64,000 nucleotides of DNA from Cycas panzhihuaensis (GCA_023213395.1 CM041465.1:182349741-182413740), one strand, 5' to 3'; counted from the first letter of the stretch, positions 48,432-61,200 are shown. A program made the numbers and translations. The notes: generated from the letters alone by a model not told the origin.

Positions 48432-49450
48432 CTAGCTGACATAAGGTTTCAATTGGCTACCATTCACTTGGGTTGGTAGCAATGGTCCGTCAATTTCCCA
48501 AAGTTGTACTGAACCATTCTCAAAAATTCTTTCGGCGATATAGGGTCCCAACCATCTCAGTTTGAGTTTCCCAGGGTGTGTTTTGAATTTGTTGTTATAA
48601 AGAAGAACTTGGTTGCCTTCTTTGAATTGTGGCATGTGTAGGTGACGATTGTGCCATGATGCCTTTTGTCTTCTTTTCTCTATACTTTGTAACCATTTTG
48701 CCCTATACCTTTTTTCTTCTAGCCACACTAATTCTTCGAACCTTTGTTGTAAGGAATGGAAGTCATCCAATTGACATTGCATGACTATTCTTAGGCTCGG
48801 AATTTCGAATTCGGTCAGGAGGATGGTCTTGATTCCATAAATGAGTTGAAATGGTGTTTGTCCTCTTGATCTTTTGTACGATGTTCTGAAGGCCCATAGT
48901 ACTGATGGTAACTTCTCCACCCAATCTGACCTTCCTATATTATAAATTTTTCGCAAGCAGTTCTCAATAGTCTTATTCGAACTTTTCGCTCGTCTGTTGG
49001 CCCATAGGTAGTAAGGTGTGGATTTCTGATGGCTAATCATAAAGGTTGATGTCAATATTTCTATAGTCTGGTTGAGAAAGTGGACCCCTGATCACTTACG
49101 ATTTCCAATGGGAATCCAAATTGTGTAATGATCACCTCGTAAAGAAATCATGCCGTGCTTTCTGAATCAGCTTTTCTTAGTGCCCCAACCTCCACCCATT
49201 TGGTCATATAGTCAGTTGCTACCAAAATGAATCGGGCTTGAGATCGTTGGGCGACCAGTTTGATAGGTCCGACGAAATTGAGTTCCCACTTTTCGAATAG
49301 TGCCAAAGGTAAGATTGGGTGGAGGGGCTGGGAGTCCTGTCGATTAGGTTTCCCAACCCTTTGACAATAATCACATGCTTGGATCCACTTCCTTATATTT
49401 TCAAACATAGATGGCCACCAAAATCTTGACATTAGAACCTTTCTTTAGGT
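48432..49450 (-). pseudogene. Gypsy G4 integrase
   Basis: RFWWPSMFENIRKWIQACDY and CQRVGKP carry the C-x2-C of the zinc finger (49432 leftward). EKWELNFVGPI and ILVATDYMTKWVEVGAL follow (first Asp changed to Asn in ELNF, where the family has GLDF). After stops near 49130-49060: ISHQKSTPYY, LRKIYNIGRSDWVEKLPSVL and WAFRTSYKRSRGQTPFQLIY. C-terminus: GNQVLLYNNKFKTHPGKLKL and RWLGPYIAERIFENGSVQLW, typical of Tat/Athila integrases without chromodomain. Confidence 0.9.
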
Positions 49451-49468
49451 CGCCATCTTTCCCATGTG

Positions 49469-50080
49469 TCATTCGGCTACGCCTTCGTGTGCTTGAGCCA
49501 TATTTTGATTAATCTCGTATGGCCTTACACATCGACATAGTACTTCATCTAGTCCAAGTTTATATAGCTCCTCTTTAATCAAATGGTATGGTTCTGCCTT
49601 ACGCACGGAATTCTGACATTCCGTTCGATCCAGTCCTGGCGGCAATTCCCTTATTGCTAGGTATTTTGGTGTTTCGTTGTACCAATCTATTGGTAATACT
49701 TCCACACTGAACAATGTTGCAGCAGTAAAGTCATCTGGTATCCCTATAGCTCTTTCTCCATTTGCGATTCTTGATAACTGATTAGGTATTAAATGGGCAT
49801 TTCCAGGTTTCACAATGATTTTAAATGAGAATTCCTAGAACAACATAAGGCACTTGCTAATCTGCCCCCTCATTATAGGTTTGTTTACTAAGTACATCAG
49901 TACTTGGTGGTCTACAAAGAATAAGAATAGATTTGACAATAGGTAATGTTGAAATTTTTGTAATGCATACACCATTTCGAGTGCTTCTCTCTTTGTTGTG
50001 GTGTAATTTTGCTCTGCTTTAGTCAATTTTCGACTTGCAAAGTAAATAGGATGGTCAATTTTATTGTCGTTTGGTTGCAC
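49469..50080 (-). pseudogene. Gypsy G4 RNase H and linker
   Basis: HPIYFASRKLTKAEQNYTTT and KREALEMVYALQKFQHYLLS, then VDHQVLMYLVNKP, are RNase H core motifs. After a stop, AHLIPNQLSRIANGE and LYKLGLDEVLCRCVRPYE lead to the integrase zinc finger. Confidence 0.9.
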
Positions 50081-50371
50081 TAGTACACATCTGATTGCAT
50101 ATTGCTAGGTGTCGATATGTACATGGAAGATTTTTTTCCAATTCGGGAATCTTAGTATAGGTGCCGATATTATGGCCTTTTTCATTGCTTCAAATGCATG
50201 TTGTTGTTCACTACTCAATTCCCATTCAACATCTCTTTTCAATAATTCTTCTAGGGGCCCTGATATACATGCATACCCCTAATGAATTTCCTGTAATAAC
50301 CAGTTAATCCCAAAAATCCCTTCAATTGTTTCCTTCTGAACGACACTAGGAAATGTAAGATTGCAGATACC

Positions 50372-51097
50372 TTAGTTGGATCTGTTAACAATCCTTCTTT
50401 GCTCACAATATGTCCTAATAAATTCCCAAAGGGTACTAGGAAGGTACATTTTTTCAGATTTAGACAACTTGTTTTCGTGACATGTTTGCAGCATTTCTTT
50501 GAGGTTATCCATATGGTCTTTCATGAGTCCATATAACATCCAATCATCCAAGAAAACTACCACTTTTTCGCCAATCATCTTATGAAATATGTTAATCACT
50601 ATTCTTTGAAATGTAGTTGGGGCATTTGTAAGATTGAAAGGCATCACCCTATATGCGTATGTTCCCCATTTCGTTACAAATGTTGTTTTTGCTTAATCCT
50701 TCGGAGTGATTTGGACTTGGTTGTATCCACTAAACCCATTTGTGAAAGAATACATTTTATTTCTACCTACGACCTCTAGAATATCCTCCATAAAAGGCAA
50801 TGGGAAGGAATCCTTTTTAGTAATCTTATTAAGTTGCCTATAATCCATAGAAACACGTATTTTTCTATTTTTCTTCGAGACCATCACTATAGGACTCACC
50901 CAGTCACTGTAGTCGATGTCATAGATGTATCTGGCTTCCAACATCTTATCTAACTCTGCTTTGACTTTCTTGTTATATTTTGGATTCATTCGGTATGGTC
51001 TCTGCTTCATCGGCTTAGCTCCTTTGATTAGGTCAATATGGTGCATTCCAATCTCCGAGGGAATGCCCTTAAGGTCTTTGTATGACCAGGCGAACAC
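50372..51097 (-). pseudogene. Gypsy G4 reverse transcriptase
   Basis: MFAWSYKDLKGIPSEIGMHH, ARYIYDIDYSDWVSPIVMVS, KNRKIRVSMDYRQLN, then a stop near 50694, MPFNLTNAPTTFQRIV and the catalytic FLDD in VVVFLDDWMLYG (near 50555). All RT palm motifs are present. The C-terminal part shifts frame near 50400. Confidence 0.93.
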
Positions 51098-51118
51098 ATC
51101 ACGAAACTCTTCAAATAA

Positions 51119-51924
51119 CTATTGAGCTTGTGCTATCGTCTGGTCATCCCAGTAATCTCCTATCCGAATGGTTTTTGGTTCCTCCTTACTCCCGATATTG
51201 ATTTCGGTTGTTTTTAACTTTATCATTTCAATATTTATTTTATTTCCCATGTGATGGGTAGAGGTATTTTCAATTTTTCTTTCACCATAATTGAGTTGGG
51301 TGAGTTTTGTGAGATAATTGGGGCTTTCTTCCTTTCCTTCATTGTCTGATTCTTCTTTTTTTTTCCTTCGTACTGATGATATGGCTTTTTGTTCTAGGCC
51401 TATACTTAATTTTTTAATAATCTTGAGTACCTTATCAATATTTTTGTCCTCTAATGAATGCGAAAATGTTTTTATAAAAGATTTCTTAAGGTTTTTCCAT
51501 GTTACATCTAGGTTTCGTTCTTTTCCTAAGAACCAATCTCTTGCTACATGACCTAAGGTGTGGTAGAAAAGATTGCCCCATGTTTTCCTAGGTAAACTCA
51601 AAGATGTCCATTCCTGTTTACACCTTTGGATATATTTATTGGAGCACTCTCCTACATAGAATAATGGAATGTTTAATTTTTTTGGATGGTCAAATCGTGT
51701 TCTGAATGTAGATTATAGTTTCTTCCAACCTTGAAAGGTAGTTTGGTGGGCTAGGTACCAATACCATGTGGTCCCTTGCAAGGTTAGTACCAAATCTGAT
51801 TCCCATTGAAGTTTATCCCAATTACCCTCATCTATCTAATACTCTATATAATGTATAAGGTGAGTGGTCTCGTATAGTTGGTCCCCATAAAAAGGTTTGA
51901 CATAATCTCTAATGTATGTTTCAA
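51119..51924 (-). pseudogene. Gypsy G4 gag, main part (continues at 63803-64000)
   Basis: From 51924 leftward: YVKPFYGDQLYETTHLIHYI, one TAG, then KLQWESDLVLTLQGTTWYWY and LAHQTTFQGWKKL, the gag capsid core, then the frame at 51601-51119 with LGHVARDWFLGKERNLDVTW. Insertion of gag-only copy 3 splits it from its N-terminal part at 63803-64000 (LEEIEKEPAGHTPRDSGLGD, LETYIGDYVKPLYGDQLY). Confidence 0.85.
51868..51924 (-). repeat. Left copy of a ~57-bp duplication flanking gag-only copy 3
   Basis: TCGTATAGTTGGTCCCCATA and the following 37 bases recur at 63803-63859 with three mismatches. In gag sense both encode LETYI(R/G)DYVKP(F/L)YGDQLY. Confidence 0.93.
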
Positions 51925-52537
51925 GGTTATATTTTAACATGGAAAGAATTCAACTCCAACATCAATATCAATGAACAAAGAAGAACTTGTATTAACTCAA
52001 CATAAGCAGATTACATTAGGATACTAATGCACCATAGACTCAACATGAGTCTCCATGATGACTTGATTACATACTCTATCTCAACCACCTATTTATACAA
52101 CATAGGTGGGAGACCATATAAAAGATGTGACACAAATACCTCTAACCTAACCAATGACACTTCACCAACCTATTAACCAATGACCTTCTAACTTCCCACA
52201 TAACATTATTACAATGCATGACCCTTAAACTCTAATACTTAGGACTATAGCTCTATTGGCTCTAAGACACACTTTACATAGAACACATATACATTAAACA
52301 TTATATTCTAACACCTCCCCTTAATGTTTAATGTTGATATTACAAGAAAACTAAGGACAACATGACACTTAGTGCTAAGGATTGACACAAACTTGACATA
52401 AGACTTGACTTGAGGAGTTGTTTGAATTTCCAATGCTTGAGTCTTGGAATTTTTCTGAAGATGATGTCATAAGCTTTGTCTTCAACTGAAATGCTACAAA
52501 ATCTGTATGCTGTGTTTGTTATGTCACCTCTTGTTTC

Positions 52538-53890
52538 CTATTTGATGACCCTTCCTGTGTATTCCAACTTTAGGTATGGTCTCCTTTGAATGTCTCCTAG
52601 ATCAAGTATGATGACATATGTTTTCAATTCCATGAAGAGAATGGACTCCTTGTTGTTTGTCTCCAAGTCTATTAGGACAATCAACTTCTCGAGCCAATGA
52701 ACACTTCCTTGAAAGGAAAGGAGGAACAATGATTCCTTTTCTAGCTCCACGTATCCAGGGACATGTCCCAAACCAACAAGGTACTTTGTTCTCTTTATAT
52801 CATCCAAGAAATTCTTTGTGCCAAATATAATGAGAATTTCTATTATGACTAGATGCACATGTTTCTTGATTATGGTTACATAAAGATAGACCTTCACTTT
52901 GACATGATTGAATTTCATAGTTAAATGGCCTACCCAAAACATACAATGATCTTGGTGGACAAGATTTTGATCAAATGATATTCTGGCTATGTTCTTTCTT
53001 CCTTTGAATGAATCTTCTAGAGTCTTTGCAAGGTATGCTATCACAATTTGGATTCTTTCAAAGATGAGAGCAGAAGATGCAACTGAGTTGAATGTAATCA
53101 TAGAGAGTCTCATGCATGTGCAAATAACCATATGCCCTGAAATCATTTGGACCCTAGTAACAAATTTGTCAACACAAATTAAGGTAATGTTGCTCATACT
53201 TTCTACCAAGGTACCTGTGTCTCCATGGTGTACCACTTGTAAAAGTTGATCACTTTTGGATATTTAAACCTCCATTCCAAATGCAGAGTTTCCTGTCAAC
53301 TTGATGAGGCTCAAAGCATTTAGTGAAATCATGTTTTTAAATTTCAAATAGTGCTCATCTGTCTTATTTTCAGAAATGGGTTCATGCAATTCTTTATCTC
53401 CTTTATGTGTGACAAATGAATTTGTATGAGAACTGGTCTTAATAGAATCAACTTGTTTTTCCCTTCTTGCATTCTTCTTCAGCTTCTTTTTTTGATTATT
53501 TGTCTTCCTGATAGCCCCCTGCACTTCTTTAGGACCCTTTTTATACACTTCCCTCAATAAGTTCCACACCTCTTTAGCTGAGTTAGTGTTCTGAAGTGTA
53601 TGGATAAGAAAATGGTATGAAGGAGGGAGGTGATCTTTGTCGAAAGTTGCAAGTATCACATCAGTAGCTACTCTGTTCTTTCTTCTAAAATTTTCCTCCC
53701 CTTATTCATTAATCTCTGAAGTGCCATCAAGAACAATTTTCCATAACCCTTTAGCCCTAAATATATGTTACATTTTAATTGCCTAGACATGGAAATTTGT
53801 TCCCATATATTTAGGTAAAGGGAAAGGAAGATCTATTAGCCAGTATTCATAATTTTTTGGTACAAAAGCAATAATATCTTTCAACTCCAT
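52538..53890 (-). pseudogene. Gag-like protein of gag-only family, copy 3
   Basis: Single frame of 451 codons from ATG at 53890 to 52538: MELKDIIAFVPKNYEYWLID at the start (the tryptophan that is a stop in copy 1 is kept), stops around 53780-53700 and 53263. Then ATFDKDHLPPSYHFLIHTLQ, basic patch QKKKLKKNARREKQ, and the conserved C-terminal region NITLICVDKFVTRVQMISGH, CMFWVGHLTMKFNHVKVK, HLVIIEILIIFGTKNFLDDI. The last ~80 residues differ from copies 1-2. No zinc knuckle. Confidence 0.85.
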
Positions 53891-55826
53891 AATGTGAGAG
53901 AGAGTTGAGTAGAAGAACATTACCCAAAGTTTAAGTGTCCATCCAACATAGCCAAGTCAAAGTCACTTACCAAGGTTTGCTTTCTTTCTTTCCTGCAAAT
54001 CAAGTATCTCTATCAAATGACTTGTCCTTCTTTGCCCTACTGTCAATCAATGAATCTCAAAATTGACACTGATATCTTTAATTCAAGGCTTCCCCTTACA
54101 TGTAGAAATATAAGTACCTTATATCACCATCAATAGAAGAGTCATATTAATCTTGAAGGAATACTCATAAAGTCTTTTGATGGAATAAGACCAAGTGGCA
54201 ATAGTCTTTACAAGGGTTAAATTGATATGTCAAATATCAATACACTAACATGCCAACGGACCCGACCAACCTTATACACTTTGATTTAATTTAATTTCAA
54301 ACATTAGTAAAATAAAGGGGCATTCATGGCCAAAACTCTAACATATTTGTGTAGGTGAGGCAGCGGCAAGGCTTCCGTTCGATTTGCAGGCGCAAATTGA
54401 TCTTGACTCTCGACGAATGACGAGGATATTCAACGGCGACACTGGCATCTGTTTTTCATCAGTGAGGATTACTTTTACTGTTGCGAGGATGATTTCTAAT
54501 CCTAGATTCAAATGGAGGTCTCTTAATATAGAATCGCACCAAAAGGGTGTGGCCCAAATGCCTTTGCCTTCGACTTTTTTGAATTCTATGGTCAAGTCTG
54601 CTTTAGTTTCTCAAAAACCCGTAGTCAAGTCTGTGGTGGATGGGATGGCACATAGACGAACAAATTTGGCATCTCCTTGTAGCCCTCTTGCTGGAAATGT
54701 AACTTGTAGTAGCAACAAGATATACATAGCCCAAAGGGAGACAAACCTAGATAGCTGATGAGGTACTTTCATGTCAGGGCGAGGTCTATGTATTTGACAC
54801 AGTACCACCAGAGGAGGTACAAGCAGTGCATCACTGTCAGAAGACGATTCTCCACAGGAGCTCACAAAATGCGAGAGACCACAGATTTGACGGCTAGCTG
54901 AGCGGCTTGAATTACACACTATCACATAATGCAAACAAAGGGTTTCAATCAACACACTTGAGTGGATCTTGCGTGCAATGGCAATTCTTCATGTATCTTT
55001 GTATAGGCTTTTCTGGACCGATGTGGTTGGCTCTATGTGTTCAACACTTGCAGGTGGCTCAACCTTATCTTCATCCATGTAGTTCTCATTTGCAGCTAGT
55101 TTTCATTTCATACAGATGTAATTATGTTTGGCAGTTTCCTCCCAGAAACGAGCAATCATTCGTTGCTTCCTTCATCATTGCAGATTTCCTCAACTTGGGT
55201 TTCTTCTTATTGATAGACAGTCAATATAGGGCGGCTCCTCCATAGACTATTATCTTTCTATTCACACGGCTAAGACGGAAGCCCTATGGACAGTTGATTC
55301 TCGTTGTTCCCATCGGGATCTCTTATCATGCAATAGCTAGCGTTTCACAGATGTTTGGTAGGTTTTCATATTTGGCAAATTTGCAACAACTATTATGGAC
55401 AGGTTTTCTCTAAGGGAAAACAATTTCACCTGAAAACTAATAATTGACTCAAGTACCAACAAAGCCTCTCAATAATCATAATTGTTTCCAACACAAACCC
55501 TAAATAGGTACAGATCCTTCAGTTTTACCATAGTTTAATGGCCAACAAATTTAAAATCGTTTATGTCATCAATTCTTTTGTCTTCACACACTCATACCAA
55601 CAACTTGTCTATAAGGTAAACCCTAACAAAAGGTGAGCAGTATTTGGTAATAATATTTTGATGACCTTGGAGTCTCATCCTCTTCAAGTGTAACCAGAAA
55701 TTGGCAAACGACTCTACGGAGCCACCTCCACACCCAGGATGGCAGACCTGCACAACGATGAGCTTGACAAGCAACTCACTCTCAAACAGGTAGGAGAACC
55801 CGCTCTGTAGATGAGCAGTCAAATCT
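53891..55826 (-). other. Leader and cargo of gag-only copy 3
   Basis: Not homologous by eye to the leaders of copies 1-2. 54340-54760 is more GC-rich and open on both strands (plus: 140 codons with LDSRRMTRIFNGDTG; minus: KGIWATPFWCDSILRDLHLN). A further plus frame at 54907-55245 is hydrophobic. I recognise none of them. Confidence 0.5.
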
Positions 55827-56022
55827 GCTGTGATACCATGTTAGATTTTAACATGAAAAGCATTCAACTCTAACATCAATATCAATGAACAAAGCATAAC
55901 TTGTATTAACTCAACATAAGTAGATTACATCAGGATACTAATGTTAAACCTTATGTTTACATGTTAAGCCTATGTACTTTATTTTTCATGTAATATTTGT
56001 ACTTTTGTACTTTAGGGGTGAC

Positions 56023-56226
56023 TTATCACTTAAGTGATAAAGTGCATACCCACATTCTTTCCTAGTGACACAACATTGTCACTAAAGGGTCAAATGGACC
56101 CCCATGCACTTTTGCTCACTTGAGAGGCCAAAAGGACACATGTCCTACATGCAAGGCATATACCTTGGATGTTTGACATTTGTCAAACATCCAATGCCTT
56201 AGGTCTCTCCTTTCACTCTATATATT
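56023..56226 (+). promoter_or_regulatory. Copia B LTR promoter: palindromes and TATA
   Basis: TTATCACTTAAGTGATAA at 56023-56040. A 30-bp dyad at 56165-56194 has arms TTGGATGTTTGACA and TGTCAAACATCCAA around TT. TATATATT at 56219-56226. Same order in the 3' LTR (63049-63066 and 63244-63251). Confidence 0.65.
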
Positions 56227-56487
56227 GAGACCTCTTCTCATTGTTCTCATATAGAGTTGGAGCTATATTGTTATGTCTTTGCCTTGCTAATCAAACTGAT
56301 ATTCATTTGGAGATTGGACCAATTCCATCTCCTCCTATTTGGTATCATTTGCTCACTCTCTTTGTGCTTTGATCTTGCTCATGTTAATCTTATTTTCATT
56401 GTTAGTCTAGATCTCTTGCTTTCTTGAAGTAGAGAGAATCTATCTTCTAGATCTTGGGTTTCATAGGCCTTTGGCACTTTCAACATT

Positions 56488-56499
56488 TGGTATAAGAGC
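56488..56499 (+). other. Copia B primer-binding site
   Basis: TGGTATAAGAGC, one base (C to A) from the tRNA-iMet complement, two bases after the 5' LTR. Confidence 0.85.
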
Positions 56500-58826
56500 A
56501 GAAGAAGTTTGTTTCTTTCTATTCTGATTTCCTTTTTTTTGGAGATCTTGTCAAGGGTTTACAAACTCTTGGTGACGACCTTAGCTCTCCAAAGGCAATC
56601 CAAGGCTTATTGCCCCTTTGTTGCAGTAGTTCTTGGCTTTTTCAAGCCACTTGCAGGTTGGAGGATGTGCATATTTCAGATATGAAAATTTTCAGACATT
56701 TATCAAGGGTGCAACACTCAATGTTTTCCAAAAAAATAACGATTTTCTCTAATTTTTCTTCAAGAAAAATTATTTTTTTGTAGAAAAAAAAGGTAGATAT
56801 GAGTTATTTAACTGTTTTTTGGACTGTAAATTAGTCCTTTAGTTCTCATTTCTGCACAACAACTAATTTGCTATAGATTTCTAAATGTACTGAGCAGATC
56901 TGTTACCATTTCTTCAGATCTGCACCTAGTTTTTCACTGTTCTGGGCCAAATTTTTACTTGTAGGGCATATTTTCTTAACAAAAATTGTTAATTTCTTTT
57001 AAATCTAGCTAGCTAGCCACTATCTGCCACTCACCGCAGGTGTAACAAGTGTTAAAGAAGATTTTGGAGGCAATAGAAAAGGGTTTTAAACCTTTGTTGA
57101 TCCGTACAACTGCGTTTTCTCTATGTTGGTGTGTGCCCTTCAAAAAATTCAGTTGGTTCGTTCTCGCTCCATAGTGCACAGAAGTTCGTGAAAATTTAGA
57201 ATAACCTTTGTCAAGGTAAAACTAAGCTTCCCCTAAAATTTCATCTCGATTCGAGCACTATGGAGGCCGTACGAAGCAAATCTACCACCACAGCCCGTGC
57301 GCCCTTCCAATTTTTTTATTCATTTCGTTCTCACTCTGTACTTCATGAAAGCTCGTGAAATTTTAGAGGGTCCTTCATTGAGGTAATACTAAGATCTCTC
57401 TGAAATTTTGTCCAGCTCTGAGCATTCTGTAGCCCGTACAATCCACCTGAGCATTTTCAAAGTCGCACAGCTGTCCAAGTTACGTAAAAAATTTATTTTT
57501 TTTGGAAATATTTGAAATTTACAACTTTACCTTTTAAGTGATTCAATTCTTTATTTAATCACCTTTTATGTCAATTTTCAGCCTTATTTTTAATGTTTTT
57601 AAAGTCATTTAACACATGAAAAAAAAAATTTACTTGTATTTTTGACTCATTTAAAGATTTTTTAAGTCATTTTTATCATTATAAAGGCGAAAAATCACTT
57701 TTTCAAGTGTTTTATAAGGCTCCTTGCGAGGTGTCCTTTATGCCCTAGTTCTGAAATAAGGTCAAATTCATATTTTTTCGACTTTTTGAAGTCACTTAAC
57801 ACAAACAATCTTTTTAGTGACTCATTGAGTGATTGTTTTAAGTCACTTTTATCATTGCAAAAGCAAAAAAGTCGCTTAAGTGATTTTGTTAGGCTCCCTG
57901 CATGGTGTCCTAGAGTCCTAGTCTAAGCAAGGGCTCAAAAATCAAATTTTAATAAAAAGATCACTCATTTTCTTGGTGGTTTAGGACTATTTTAAAGTCC
58001 TAACAATTGGTGCATGGTGTCTACATTTTGCAAGTGACTTATTTTACCTTCAAGTTGACCATTTTCCAATAAAAGGAACCCACTTGATGCATCATCACAA
58101 GGAAGTTCATCTTATCTATTTGGGTACTTAGCACACTTTTTTGATCTTTTGAAAGGTGCTCTTTTGTATAACAATTAAGGTGTTACATGTGATGTACTTA
58201 ACTCATTTACTTAGATATCTTTTGCACTCTCTTTCACTTCATTAAGTGCTTTGTAAAACACTTTAAGTGTTACAATTTGATGTACTAAATTGCTTCTTTT
58301 TGGAGTCACATCTTGTAAGCTTTTAAGCATTCATTTTTCAAGTACATCATCCACATAAAACACACTTAAAATTCACTTAAACATTTTTTAAAAAGTGAAT
58401 TTAAAATCAAGTAGGAGAGGTCTGAAAAAGGTTCAAACCTTGCCTCTGAAATAACCTTAAGCTTGGTGCATTCCCTATGGGACCACGGACTTTATGGTCA
58501 ATGTACGACAATTAAGGTTGCTTTAGGGAAAGGAGGTTTGAAAAGGGTGTTATTGGGGCTGTGAATCCCAGGGAAAACTTGGTACATCGATGCAGATCAA
58601 CCCTATCTGCCTTGTCCTAGATTTAACTTGGCAAACTGTTGGATCTCCTCTATAGATCAGGGTTGGACCAACTCTTTAGCCTAGTCCTGCACCCCTCATT
58701 ATTCCATTCAGTTGTTGGATCTTCTAATAAGATCAGAACTGTTGCTTTCGTTAGAAGGTGGAACTTAAGCGACAAAAGTTTTGAGTTTCCAAGTTATCTG
58801 CTAGCTTCAAGCCTTACAACTTTAAC
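56500..58826 (+). other. Copia B leader with internal tandem repeats
   Basis: Non-coding. Two diverged ~155-bp repeats begin with TTCGTTCTC at ~57158 and ~57325. A second pair of ~150-bp units ends with GGCTCC-T-TGC...GGTGTCC at ~57716-57740 and ~57891-57912. Copia A has one unit of the latter. Confidence 0.75.
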
Positions 58827-59640
58827 ATGGCTGCAATTAATATGCTAAATGCATGTACCATCAGATTAACAGGACAAGACAACTGTCAAGAATGGAAAAG
58901 GATTACTCAAAATCTCTTGATAATGAATGAGTTTTGGGTTTATGTTTCTGGAAGGATACCTCGATTTGTACCTGTTGAAAACGATGGTGTAATTGTTCAT
59001 CCTGATGATGCTCTTGTTGCTGCTTGGGAAGCCAAAGATGAAATTGCTTTGGCATTCTTACATATGATTATTGATGTTCATGTAGATCAGGATATTGTGT
59101 GTGCAAAAACTTCCAAGGAAGCATGGGACATTTTGTCATCCTTGTATGAAATGCGAGACGAAGCTTGCATATTGATGGTAAAAGCTAAATTGTATTCTGT
59201 AAAATTTGTCAAGCCTATGTTGGCTTTTCTTTCCTCCATCAAGGAGGTATGTAATGAATTAAATACATTAGGTAGTCATGCTTTTCGAGATGAGCTTATA
59301 ACAACAATTGTCAAAGCTTTACCTAAGGACTACAATGGTTTTATTTCTTCTACTACACGAGATGGTTCTCTCAAATGAATATTTTTCAATGAATTTGAAA
59401 GCTTGTTACTTTAGAAAGAGTAGATTTACATCAAGGACAATGATGACGAACCATCCACATTAGGGGCATTCATGGCCAAATCAAAGGCCAAGCTGAATCC
59501 AAAACCTGCACTTTCAATGCAATTTGGAAACATGAACATTGGTTCCTCAAAGACCAATGTTGTTTGTCATTATTGTGGCAAAGTTGGCCACATAGCACTT
59601 GATTGTAGGAAGAAACAAGCAGATCCTCAGCACACATGAC
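58827..59640 (+). pseudogene. Copia B gag
   Basis: ATG at 58827 opens a 183-codon frame: MAAINMLNACTIRLTGQDNC, KTSKEAWDILSSLYEMRDEA and ALPKDYNGFISSTTRDGSL, the full UBN2 capsid domain, ending at TGA 59376. The frame continues to the zinc knuckle CHYCGKVGHIALDC at 59565-59606 and a CAA/CAG-rich glutamine tract (59635-59745). Stops at 59410-59430 are former glutamines. Confidence 0.92.
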
Positions 59641-59754
59641 AATAGCAACAACAACCACGTCAGCAAAATCAGAGACAACAGCAGCCACGACAACAATTCT
59701 AATAGCAGAGATTTCAGCAACAACAACAGCAGCAACCCCCTTGACCAAATCGAG

Positions 59755-60110
59755 GTGCCTATCAAGGAGGTCAAAGAGGAAAGGGGGGTTTTAGAGGTGG
59801 CAATCAACGCCACTTCAATTAGTTTGCAGATGAGGACAAACTGTTTTGTGCCAATCATACATCCAATGTTGATCAAACTTGGATCATTGACACTGGAGCT
59901 ACTCAACACATGACTGGGAGTGAAGAACTCCTTTACGACATCAAGGAAGGAAAATGTCAATCAATGACCTTTGGCAATAATGAATCTGTTAAGATTTCTG
60001 GCATAGGCACAATCGCTCCATTCCATTCTCCTTCCAATCCTTCCTCTACATTTCCCAATGGCAATCCCTATTTCATACCTTCCATGGAGAAGAGCTTGCT
60101 ATCTGTTAGC
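59755..60110 (+). pseudogene. Copia B protease
   Basis: After an RG-rich linker (GGQRGKGGFRGGNQRHF), WIIDTGATQHMTGSEELL at 59880 has the intact catalytic D-T-G. The frame continues to SMEKSLLSVSKLDKQHM. The only break nearby is TAG near 59821 (CAG in copia A). Confidence 0.9.
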
Positions 60111-61200
60111 AAATTGGACAAGCAACATATGAGCATTTTGTTCAAAAATGGAAAATGTATAATAAGTGACAAAAATGACCAAGTAGTAGCTATTGGATAT
60201 GAGGATCATGGCCTCTACAAATTGGATGCTAATAACATAATACTTGATTCTGCTTACTCTGGTTCCATTGTCACTCAAACTTTGTCCAAGATGCAACTTT
60301 GGCATCAACGTCTAGGCCATTTGAGCTTATTAGACAATCTCAAGCAGATGATGAACAAAAACATGGTACATGGGCTTCCAAAGATGTATGGCACAAAATG
60401 TCTTTGTGAAGCATGCATAATGGGGACACAACATCGCTTGCCTTTTCCTAAAGGCAAAGGTTGGCGTGCATCATATCCTTTGTAGTTGGTACACTCAGAT
60501 TTGTGTGGACCTATGTCCACCGCATCCTTTGGAGGAGCCTTGTATTACATCTACTTCATTGACAATTTCTCCCATAAAGTTTGGGTTTACTTCATCAAGC
60601 ATAAGTCTGAAGCATTTCAAAAGTTTAAGGAATTCAAGCTTGAATTGGAGAATGAGTTTGGCCAATCCATCAAAACACTAAGGACAAACAATGGAGGTGA
60701 ATTTACTTCAAAGGAATTCACCCAATTCTGCAAAGAGAATGACATTCAGTGACAACTTACTATTCCTCACACTCCTCAATAAAATGGAGTCTCCGAAAGA
60801 ATGAATAGAACTTTGGCTAACAAAGCCAAAGCAATGATGCATGCAAAGGGACTTACTCGAGCTTACTGGGCAGAGGCATTCCACACAACTACCTAGGTGG
60901 CAAATTGAAGTCCAACAGCAGCAGTTACTGACATCACACTAGAGGAGGCATGGTCTAGCAAAAAACCAACTGTTAGCCATTTGAGGACTTTTGGGTGCAC
61001 TGCTTATATGCACATCCCCGATCAACAAAGAACTAAATTAGACAAGCATAGTCTAAAGTGCATCCTGGTAGGCTATGCCATTCATAGCAAAGCCTACAAG
61101 TTGTATGATCCCATTGGAAAGAAAATGCATCTTCCAAGAGATGTAATCTTTGCTGAAGAAGATCATAAGGAGTTGGATATAACATCCATCCAATCCCCCA
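60111..61200 (+). pseudogene. Copia B integrase
   Basis: LWHQRLGHLSLLDNLKQMMN with CLCEACIMGTQHRLPF (H-H-C-C), TAG at 60484 (CAG in A), then VHSDLCGPMSTASFGGALYY, TLRTNNGGEFTS where the second catalytic Asp is Asn (60687-60689), TGA at 60751, TAA at ~60780, NGVSERMNRTLANKAKAMMH with the Glu intact, and LYDPIGKKMHLPRDVIFAEE at the end. Confidence 0.92.

Noticed and set aside
54907-55245. 112-codon plus-strand hydrophobic ORF
   Set aside because: No motif or homology recognised; it lies in a retroelement leader on the antisense strand.
59547-59960. 137-codon minus-strand leucine-rich ORF
   Set aside because: Shadow of the glutamine-rich CAA/CAG tract of copia B gag read backwards.
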